Shown: positions 1-5,137 of the stretch, in pieces | Numbering within the stretch: position 1 is the first letter of the stretch | Layout: each line of letters opens with the position of its first letter | DNA from: an uncultured Eubacteriales bacterium | GTDB lineage: Bacteria > Bacillota > Clostridia > Peptostreptococcales > Anaerovoracaceae | Assembly (NCBI GenBank): GCA_959021945.1 | Contig: CAUEYG010000169.1 | Location: forward strand, 1 to 5,137 | DNA: 5,137 nucleotides | Direction of reading: 5' to 3' | Notes under the pieces: generated by a model | Seen by the model: only the letters and a program-made list of their open reading frames with translations | Database searches by the model: none | Told to the model about the DNA's origin: nothing | Translations under genes and position numbers: made by a program

Positions 1-2793
1 TACTGCTGCAACCTCTTCCGGCGTACCTTCTGCTACAATCTTTCCTCCCCGGAATCCACCGTCAGGTCCTAAATCAATAATATGGTCCGCCCTTTTAATA
101 ACATCCAGATTGTGTTCAATGACGACTACTGTATTTCCTGCGTCAACTAAGGTGTCCAGCACCTGCAGCAGCTTGTCTACATCAGCAAAATGAAGACCCG
201 TAGTAGGCTCATCGAGAATATACAAGGTTTTTCCAGTACTCCGTTTGGATAACTCAGAAGCCAGTTTGATTCGCTGCGCTTCTCCGCCGGAAAGCTGAGT
301 GGAAGGCTGCCCCAGTTTAATATAGCCAAGGCCCACCTGCTCCAAAGTTTCCAGCTGTCTTGCAATGACAGGAATATTTTTGAAAAATTCCAGGGCCTCT
401 GTTACATTCATATCCAACACATCAAAAATACTCTTTCCCTTATATTTTACCTCCAAAGTTTCGCGATTGTACCGCTTGCCCTTGCATACTTCACAAGGAA
501 CATAAACATCAGGCAAAAAGTGCATTTCAATCTTGATAATTCCATCTCCGCTGCAGGCTTCACATCTGCCCCCTTTTACATTAAAGCTGAACCTTCCCTT
601 TTCATAACCCCGTAACTTTGCTTCAGGGGTCTGGGCAAATAAATCACGTATAGCGGTAAAAACCCCTGTATAGGTAGCAGGGTTTGATCTTGGAGTCCGT
701 CCAATGGGAGACTGGTTAATATCAATCACCTTATCAATATGTTCCAGTCCCAAAATCTTTTTATGAGCGCCTGCCTTTGCCTTAAGGCCATTGGTTTCTC
801 CTGCAGCGCCTTTATACAAAATTTCATTGACCAAGCTGCTCTTTCCTGAACCGGATACGCCTGTTACACAGACCAGCTTTCCCAGGGGAAAGGTCACATC
901 TATTTTTTTTAAGTTGTTTTCCGCAGCGCCTTTGACTTGAATTTCAAGGCCATTTCCATCTCTGCGCTTTTTGGGAACTTGAATCTTTTTAGTGCCGCTC
1001 AAATATTGGCCTGTCAGAGAACGGCTGCTCCTTTTAATGGCTTCCACATCTCCCTGGGCCACCAGTTCACCGCCGTGAATACCGGCTCCCGGTCCAATAT
1101 CAATAATCTGATCCGCCGCATACATGGTATCTTCATCGTGTTCTACTACAATCAGCGTATTGCCGATATCTGTCAAATGACGAAGGGTGGTCAGCAGTTT
1201 CTCGTTATCCTTTTGGTGAAGGCCGATACTGGGCTCGTCCAAAATATACAAAACTCCTACCAGGCTGGATCCGATCTGGGTGGCCAGGCGAATACGCTGG
1301 GATTCTCCCCCTGACAGAGTACCCGATGAACGGGAGAGAGTCAGGTAATCAAGTCCTACGTCAATTAAAAATTGAAGACGCGCCTTAATTTCTTTTAAAA
1401 TCTGATTAGCGATTAACAGCTCTTTTTCTGAAAGCTGCAGATCTTCAACAAACGACAGGGCATCTCTTACAGAAAGGTCACAAAGCTGAGCAATGTTCTT
1501 ATCGCCTACGGTAACAGCCAAAATCTCCGGTCTCAGACGCTTGCCTCCACAGGTGCTGCAAGGGTTGACCGTCATATATTTGCGCATCTTATCCTTGATA
1601 AAATCCGAATTGGTCTCTCTGTACCGCCGTTCCAAATTGTTGATAATTCCTTCAAAAGGATGATCCCGGTATGATTCCGATCCATTATTCCTACTCTTGT
1701 AATAATACTTTAGATGCCGCTTTCCCGTCCCGTACAGCAGCTCTTGCCTAAATTTCTTTGGAAGATCTTTATAGGGCGTATTAATATCCACCTTGTGATA
1801 CTCTGCCAGAGCATCGATCATTTGCCTGTAAAAGCCGGAAAACTCCATGGATGCAAAGATAGCTGACAAGCATCCCTCAGGAATGCTCTTGTCCTGGTCT
1901 GTAATAATCAGATCAGGATCAATCCTTTCATTAAAGCCAAGCCCATTGCAGTCAGGACATGCACCAAAGGGATTGTTAAAGGAAAACATCCGAGGTTCTA
2001 ATTCTGCAATACTCACACCGTGCTCCGGACAGGCCAGGCTGGTGCTGAAAATTTTATCATATTCCTTGTCTCCCTGCTGAATGTGGGCCACGACCAAACC
2101 GTCTCCGTGAGAAATAGCCAGCTCACAGGCCTCTGCAAGACGGGCTTCTGCACCTTCCTTAATTACAATCCGATCAACTACGATCTCAATTGTATGTTTT
2201 TGCTGCTTTTCCAGCTTTATTTCTTCCTCATTGATCTGAACCATCTCTCCATCAATCCTGGCCCTGGTAAATCCCTCTTTGCGAATCCGTTCAATGATCT
2301 TTTCATGCTCCCCTTTTCTCTGACGAACTACTGGAGCCAGCATGGTGATTCTGGTCTGCTGTCCCATCTCCATCAGACTGTCCACAATCTGGTCCACGGA
2401 TTGACTGGAAATTTCTTTTCCGCACACCGGGCAATGAGGCACTCCAATTCTGGCATACATCAATCTGAGGTAGTCATAAATCTCCGTCACAGTACCTACG
2501 GTAGATCTGGGATTTTTGCTGGTTGTTTTCTGGTCAATGGAAATAGCCGGAGAAAGCCCTTCAATATAATCCACATTTGGCTTTTCCATCTGTCCCAAAA
2601 ACTGTCTGGCATAGGCGGACAGACTTTCCACATAACGTCTCTGTCCTTCTGCATAAATGGTATCAAAGGCTAAGGAAGATTTTCCAGAGCCGGAAAGGCC
2701 TGTCAAAACAACCATTTTATCTCTTGGTATGGTTACATCTATGTTTTTTAAGTTGTTTTCATTTGCTCCTTTAATAAAAATATCTTTTGCCAT
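1..2793 (-). CDS. uvrA: UvrABC excinuclease subunit A (partial, 3' end outside window)
   Basis: This is the damage-sensing ATPase of nucleotide excision repair. In the family it acts as a cytoplasmic dimer that scans DNA and loads UvrB at lesions. The reading frame is open for 931 codons to base 1 and ends in GTPEEVAAV, a typical near-C-terminal UvrA sequence, so roughly 10 to 15 residues lie outside the window. Both ABC modules are intact. Module I has Walker A GLSGSGKSS (32-40), signature LSGGESQ (493-499) and Walker B ILDEPS with D519/E520. Module II has Walker A GVSGSGKS (645-652), signature LSGGEAQ (834-840), Walker B ILDEPT with D861, and the switch histidine H894. The UvrB-binding region should lie at about 130-245. 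Zinc ligands visible are C255/H258/C279/C282 (the second is His, not Cys) and C744/C747/C767/C770. A further CxxC lies at 412/415. The ATG at 2793 follows a strong ribosome binding site 12 nt after the uvrB stop, so the gene is cotranscribed with uvrB. No frameshift was found on translating every codon. Confidence 0.98.
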   Translation of the reverse strand, partial: MAKDIFIKGANENNLKNIDVTIPRDKMVVLTGLSGSGKSSLAFDTIYAEGQRRYVESLSAYARQFLGQMEKPNVDYIEGLSPAISIDQKTTSKNPRSTVGTVTEIYDYLRLMYARIGVPHCPVCGKEISSQSVDQIVDSLMEMGQQTRITMLAPVVRQRKGEHEKIIERIRKEGFTRARIDGEMVQINEEEIKLEKQQKHTIEIVVDRIVIKEGAEARLAEACELAISHGDGLVVAHIQQGDKEYDKIFSTSLACPEHGVSIAELEPRMFSFNNPFGACPDCNGLGFNERIDPDLIITDQDKSIPEGCLSAIFASMEFSGFYRQMIDALAEYHKVDINTPYKDLPKKFRQELLYGTGKRHLKYYYKSRNNGSESYRDHPFEGIINNLERRYRETNSDFIKDKMRKYMTVNPCSTCGGKRLRPEILAVTVGDKNIAQLCDLSVRDALSFVEDLQLSEKELLIANQILKEIKARLQFLIDVGLDYLTLSRSSGTLSGGESQRIRLATQIGSSLVGVLYILDEPSIGLHQKDNEKLLTTLRHLTDIGNTLIVVEHDEDTMYAADQIIDIGPGAGIHGGELVAQGDVEAIKRSSRSLTGQYLSGTKKIQVPKKRRDGNGLEIQVKGAAENNLKKIDVTFPLGKLVCVTGVSGSGKSSLVNEILYKGAAGETNGLKAKAGAHKKILGLEHIDKVIDINQSPIGRTPRSNPATYTGVFTAIRDLFAQTPEAKLRGYEKGRFSFNVKGGRCEACSGDGIIKIEMHFLPDVYVPCEVCKGKRYNRETLEVKYKGKSIFDVLDMNVTEALEFFKNIPVIARQLETLEQVGLGYIKLGQPSTQLSGGEAQRIKLASELSKRSTGKTLYILDEPTTGLHFADVDKLLQVLDTLVDAGNTVVVIEHNLDVIKRADHIIDLGPDGGFRGGKIVAEGTPEEVAAV
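896..921. repeat. 26-nt direct repeat inside uvrA, copy in ABC module II
   Basis: These 26 bases match positions 2735-2760 at 25 of 26 bases, in the same orientation and reading frame, 1839 bp apart. They encode the NNLK(K/N)IDV strand just before each Walker A motif and reflect the internal duplication that created the two ABC modules of UvrA. The nucleotide identity exceeds what the shared amino acids require. Confidence 0.8.
2735..2760. repeat. 26-nt direct repeat inside uvrA, copy in ABC module I
   Basis: Partner of the copy at 896-921, with one mismatch. It lies at UvrA codons 12-20, shortly before the first Walker A motif. Confidence 0.8.
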
Positions 2794-2805
2794 CTCTCCC
2801 CCTTG
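2794..2805 (-). promoter_or_regulatory. uvrA ribosome binding site filling the uvrB-uvrA gap
   Basis: The 12 nt between the uvrB stop codon and the uvrA ATG read CAAGGGGGAGAG on the minus strand. AAGGGGG differs by one base from the consensus AAGGAGG and leaves 4 nt before the ATG. The whole gap is therefore a ribosome binding site. There is no room for a terminator or promoter, so uvrA must be cotranscribed with uvrB and is probably translationally coupled to it. Confidence 0.85.
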
Positions 2806-4788
2806 TTATAACTTTACTTTATATTCAAAGATCTGGTCACGCAGCGTAGCAGCCCGCTCGAACTGCAGATCCGCCGCCGCCTGCTTCATTTCCTTTTCCA
2901 ATTTCTTTATATAATCTTTTAGCTCCTTTTTGGTCAGCTCCAGCGGGCTCTTTCCTTGGTACTGAGCCTGATCTTCCGCCGCCTTTGTAGCTTCAATTAC
3001 AGCTCTCACTGATTTTTTAATAGTCTTCGGTGTAATACCATGTTCTTTGTTATAAGCATCTTGTATGCCTCTCCTGCGCTCTGTTTCTCCAATAGAAACC
3101 TTCATGGCAGGACTGATGCTGTCAGCATACATAATGACACGTCCCTCTGCATGGCGGGCAGCCCGTCCAATGGTCTGGATCAACGATGTTTCTGTTCTCA
3201 GGAAACCTTCCTTGTCCGCATCTAAAATAGCCACCAGAGACACCTCCGGAATATCCAGCCCTTCTCGCAACAAGTTGATTCCTACGAGGACATCAAAGAC
3301 ATTCATTCGAAGATCACGGAGAATTTCCATTCGCTCTAAGGTATCCACCTCGGAATGCAGGTATCGAACCCGGATTCCTGCATTTTTCAAATAATCGGTC
3401 AGGCTCTCAGCCATTTTTTTCGTCAGCGTTGTTACCAGAACTTTTTCACCCTTTTCCGTGGTTTTATTAATTTCTCCAATAAGGTGATCGATTTGGCCCT
3501 CGCTCCTTTGAATCTGAATCTTCGGGTCCAAAAGTCCTGTTGGACGAATGATCTGTTCTGCAGTAATTCCGCCGCTTTTCTCTTTTTCATAAGGACCGGG
3601 CGTGGCACTGACATAAACGCACTGTTTAGCCAGCTGCTGAAATTCTTCAAACCGGAGAGGTCTGTTGTCCAAAGCTGAGGGCAGACGGAATCCATATTCC
3701 ACCAGAGAGCTTTTTCTGGAACGGTCTCCTGCATACATGGCTCTCAGCTGAGGCAGCATGACGTGAGACTCATCAATCATAATGAGAAAATCATCGGGGA
3801 AATAGTCGATTAAAGTATACGGCCTGTTTCCCTCAGGCAGCCCGTTTAAATGGCGGGAATAATTTTCGATTCCCTTACAGCTGCCGATTTCCCGCAGCAT
3901 TTCAATATCATATCTGGTTCTCTGCTCGATTCGCTGCGCCTCAATTAATTTACCTCTGTCCTTGAACCATTGCACTCGCTCTTCCAACTCTTTTGTAATC
4001 GTCAGAGCCGCCCGTTCAATGTTCTCTTTTGTTGTCACATAATGAGATGCAGGGTAAACCGCCACATGGTTTCGCAGACCTATAATCTCTCCTGTTACAG
4101 GGTTGATTTCTTTTATGGTTTCCACTTCGTCACCGAACAATTCTACCCTCACTGCATTTTCCGCCCCTGCCGGATAAATATCAATAATATCACCTCTCAC
4201 CCGAAAAGTGCCTCTAGTAAATCCCATATCGTTTCGAGTATATTGAATATCCACCAGTCTTCTCAGTATATCCTGCCTGTCCCTTTCCATTCCAGGACGC
4301 AGAGACAGCACTTGATTTTCATAATCTACCGGGCTTCCCAAGCCATAAATACAGGAAACGCTAGCAACGATAATGACGTCTGTCCGTTCTGACAAAGCTG
4401 CTGTAGCTGAGTGGCGCAGCTTTTCAATTTCTTCGTTGATATCTGAATCCTTTTCAATATAGGTGTCCGTAGATGGCACATAGGCCTCCGGCTGGTAATA
4501 ATCATAGTAGCTCACAAAATATTCCACCGCATTATTAGGAAAAAATTCCTTAAACTCGCCGTGAAGCTGAGCCGCCAGGGTCTTATTATGGGAAATAACC
4601 AGGGTTGGCTTTTGTACTTTCTGTATAATATTTGCCATAGTAAAAGTTTTCCCTGAACCAGTGACCCCCATGAGGGTCTGGTGCTCCCTGCCTTCCAATA
4701 CTCCGCAGGCTAATTTATCAATTGCCTGGGGCTGATCTCCCATAGGCTTAAATTCCGATGCTATTTCAAAAGGTTTTTGTTCCCGCAT
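2806..4788 (-). CDS. uvrB: UvrABC excinuclease subunit B
   Basis: UvrB is the superfamily 2 helicase-like subunit that receives DNA from UvrA, verifies the lesion with its beta-hairpin and recruits UvrC for incision. The 660-aa product is the usual family length. Visible parts in order: N-terminal FKPMGDQPQAI (13-23); Walker A GVTGSGKT (41-48); the tyrosine-rich beta-hairpin from about 92, containing YYDYYQPEAYVP, to about 114; motif II DESH (339-342); motif III SATP (394-397); motif V region GINLLREGLDIPE (503-515); motif VI QTIGRAAR (538-545); and a C-terminal UVR coiled-coil domain at about 620-655 that would contact UvrC. I chose the ATG at 4788 because GGAGGT lies 7 nt upstream. The frame is also open upstream (ATG at 4806 and 4863), but 4863 lies upstream of the promoter and 4806 has no ribosome binding site. 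It is the first gene of a uvrB-uvrA operon under a LexA-controlled promoter. No key residue is missing. Confidence 0.98.
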   Translation of the reverse strand: MREQKPFEIASEFKPMGDQPQAIDKLACGVLEGREHQTLMGVTGSGKTFTMANIIQKVQKPTLVISHNKTLAAQLHGEFKEFFPNNAVEYFVSYYDYYQPEAYVPSTDTYIEKDSDINEEIEKLRHSATAALSERTDVIIVASVSCIYGLGSPVDYENQVLSLRPGMERDRQDILRRLVDIQYTRNDMGFTRGTFRVRGDIIDIYPAGAENAVRVELFGDEVETIKEINPVTGEIIGLRNHVAVYPASHYVTTKENIERAALTITKELEERVQWFKDRGKLIEAQRIEQRTRYDIEMLREIGSCKGIENYSRHLNGLPEGNRPYTLIDYFPDDFLIMIDESHVMLPQLRAMYAGDRSRKSSLVEYGFRLPSALDNRPLRFEEFQQLAKQCVYVSATPGPYEKEKSGGITAEQIIRPTGLLDPKIQIQRSEGQIDHLIGEINKTTEKGEKVLVTTLTKKMAESLTDYLKNAGIRVRYLHSEVDTLERMEILRDLRMNVFDVLVGINLLREGLDIPEVSLVAILDADKEGFLRTETSLIQTIGRAARHAEGRVIMYADSISPAMKVSIGETERRRGIQDAYNKEHGITPKTIKKSVRAVIEATKAAEDQAQYQGKSPLELTKKELKDYIKKLEKEMKQAAADLQFERAATLRDQIFEYKVKL

Positions 4789-4795
4789 TCTGTTA

Positions 4796-4801
4796 ACCTC
4801 C
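4796..4801 (-). promoter_or_regulatory. uvrB ribosome binding site (decides the start codon)
   Basis: GGAGGT on the minus strand is a perfect 6-base match to the anti-Shine-Dalgarno sequence, with a 7-nt spacer (TTAACAG plus the following A at the junction region) to the ATG at 4788. An alternative in-frame ATG at 4806 sits just upstream of this element and would translate through it (MAEVNR...), which argues for 4788 as the true start. Confidence 0.88.
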
Positions 4802-4813
4802 GCCATAAGATAC

Positions 4814-4839
4814 TGTGCTTCATTAGTTATTCTAGCACA
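4814..4839. repeat. Inverted repeat around the uvrB -10 box
   Basis: TGTGCT (4814-4819) and AGCACA (4834-4839) form a 6-bp inverted repeat with a 14-nt spacer. The right arm overlaps the extended -10 element and the left arm lies just past the predicted transcription start. Because the start falls between the arms, it cannot fold in the uvrB mRNA. It could be a protein site or chance. Confidence 0.4.
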
Positions 4840-4857
4840 AAAAATGAAAAAAGTACA
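4829..4857 (-). promoter_or_regulatory. uvrB-uvrA operon promoter (sigma-A type, extended -10)
   Basis: On the minus strand TGCTAGAAT gives a -10 hexamer TAGAAT (4834-4829, 5 of 6 matches to TATAAT) preceded by a TGn extended -10 element. At a 17-bp spacing the -35 position reads TGTACT (4857-4852), only 3 of 6 matches, as is common for extended -10 promoters. The predicted transcription start is near 4822, leaving a 5' leader of about 34 nt before the uvrB ATG. The LexA box touches the upstream edge of the -35 element. The -10 is well supported; the -35 is weak. Confidence 0.75.
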
Positions 4858-4870
4858 GAACAAACGTTCC
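4857..4870. promoter_or_regulatory. LexA/DinR operator (SOS box)
   Basis: The plus strand reads AGAACAAACGTTCC. It contains a perfect GAAC-N4-GTTC dyad and matches the Gram-positive LexA consensus CGAACRNRYGTTYC at 13 of 14 positions, missing only the first C. It is centred about 41 bp upstream of the predicted uvrB transcription start and abuts the -35, where bound LexA would block RNA polymerase. uvrB-uvrA is a known SOS operon in Bacillus, so site, position and downstream genes agree. The predicted effect is repression in undamaged cells and induction when RecA filaments trigger LexA self-cleavage. Confidence 0.88.
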
Positions 4871-4896
4871 TTTTTGCACTTTTACTGTGTTCCGGG

Positions 4897-4914
4897 TCAG
4901 GATAATGTTCCTGA
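4897..4914. repeat. Short hairpin, TCAGGA/TCCTGA
   Basis: TCAGGA (4897-4902) and TCCTGA (4909-4914) form a 6-bp stem with a 6-nt loop, upstream of the SOS box. There is no following T run on either strand, so it does not look like an intrinsic terminator. Its right arm overlaps the left arm of the neighbouring larger inverted repeat, so the two structures could not form together. Confidence 0.4.
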
Positions 4915-4942
4915 GTCCTTACCACTCCTTTTTCTGACTCAG
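4911..4942. repeat. 7-bp inverted repeat CTGAGTC/GACTCAG
   Basis: Perfect 7-bp arms at 4911-4917 and 4936-4942 are separated by 18 nt. The stem is not GC-rich enough, and no U tract follows closely on either strand, for a convincing terminator. It is a candidate operator or RNA structure in the upstream region, function unknown. Confidence 0.45.
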
Positions 4943-5068
4943 CCACGAAATATTGTCTGTCTGCCAGTACTCCCGCTTTTCGGTTTTTCCCCTTGCTTTC
5001 TCTATCGTCTTTTTAGTTTAACATCTCATTCCATTTCTTTTGAAAGATCTCCAGAAATTCTGTGTCTC

Positions 5069-5097
5069 ACTATCCTATCAGATCACATCATTTTCAA
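5069..5097 (-). promoter_or_regulatory. Possible second upstream promoter (weak)
   Basis: The minus strand shows TTGAAA (5097-5092, 5 of 6 matches to the -35 consensus), a 17-nt spacer and GATAGT (5074-5069, 4 of 6 matches to the -10 consensus), downstream of AT-rich DNA that could serve as an UP element. If active it would start near 5062 and give a leader of about 270 nt before uvrB that runs through the SOS operator. Such matches arise by chance in AT-rich DNA, so this is tentative. Confidence 0.25.
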
Positions 5098-5137
5098 TTT
5101 TAACACATAAAATATATACCTAATATTCATAATTTTA

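Larger units (their letters stand above)
4871..5137. other. Upstream region with no recognisable gene
   Basis: This 267-bp stretch upstream of the SOS box holds no gene I can support. The distal end (about 5085-5137) is AT-rich. The middle (about 4981-5060) is strongly purine-rich on the minus strand; in 4981-5040 about 80 percent of plus-strand bases are pyrimidines. Minus-strand frames are broken by stops, with no start codon plus ribosome binding site. The plus-strand frame at 4844-5110 begins inside the uvrB promoter and encodes a low-complexity, Leu/Ser/Phe-rich peptide without recognisable features. It may be the spacer to an upstream gene outside the window, a decayed gene, or an untranslated leader. 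Confidence 0.6.

Noticed and set aside
177..365. Minus-strand 62-aa frame inside uvrA
   Set aside because: It overlaps the uvrA module II signature and Walker B region in another frame; the uvrA frame is uninterrupted there.
3432..3734. Minus-strand 100-aa frame inside uvrB
   Set aside because: It is an out-of-frame shadow across the conserved DNRPLRF to SATP region of uvrB.
937..4392. Plus-strand frames at 937-1314, 1847-2080, 2020-2673, 2577-2774, 2657-2914, 3040-3225, 3065-3394, 3355-3678 and 3970-4392
   Set aside because: All lie antisense to the conserved uvrA and uvrB reading frames and give peptides without recognisable motifs; they are shadows of real genes.
4889..4911. Further GTTCC half-sites (4889-4893 and 4907-4911) as extra LexA boxes
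   Set aside because: Neither has a GAAC at the required 4-nt spacing upstream (ttta and agga are found), so they are half-sites only.
4897..4942. Intrinsic terminator of an upstream gene
   Set aside because: The stems are short or have a long loop, and no T run follows on either strand at the expected distance.
4880..5060. Riboswitch or T-box leader in the purine-rich region
   Set aside because: I looked for a T-box GGGTGG motif and for c-di-GMP riboswitch core sequences and found no adequate match. A structured RNA search could still be run.
4844..5110. Plus-strand 88-aa open frame divergent from uvrB
   Set aside because: Its ATG lies inside the uvrB promoter, it has no convincing ribosome binding site, and the Leu/Ser/Phe-rich peptide is what pyrimidine-rich DNA gives in translation. 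No domain or signal was recognised.

Overview
The window carries the nucleotide excision repair operon uvrB-uvrA, both genes on the minus strand, plus about 350 bp of upstream DNA that holds the operon's promoter. The sequences look like a low-to-moderate GC Firmicute, most likely a member of the Clostridia. The reasons are the uvrB-then-uvrA order, strong GGAGG-type ribosome binding sites, a Bacillus/Clostridium-type LexA (DinR) box at the promoter, and clostridial-looking UvrA and UvrB proteins. I would not place it below class level from this sequence alone.

Layout, in the direction of transcription (right to left). Positions 5137 to about 4871 are noncoding as far as I can see: an AT-rich end, a strongly purine-rich stretch (on the minus strand) and two overlapping inverted repeats. 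Positions 4870 to 4829 hold a near-perfect LexA operator abutting an extended -10 promoter. uvrB runs from 4788 to 2806 (660 aa, complete, all helicase motifs and the C-terminal UVR domain present). After a 12-nt gap that consists almost entirely of a Shine-Dalgarno sequence, uvrA runs from 2793 off the left edge. Its 931 visible codons contain no in-frame stop, and only about the last 10 to 15 residues should be missing.

UvrA (a dimeric ABC-type damage sensor) loads UvrB (a helicase-like damage verifier) onto DNA lesions; UvrC, UvrD and Pol I, not in this window, finish the repair. The operator predicts induction of the whole operon by DNA damage through RecA-stimulated LexA cleavage.

I found no mobile element, CRISPR array, RNA gene or novel system. 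Most of the window is a well-conserved housekeeping operon. The points worth a second look are the SOS promoter architecture, the correct uvrB start, a Cys-to-His variant in the first UvrA zinc site, a 26-nt direct repeat inside uvrA, and the unexplained purine-rich region upstream of the promoter.
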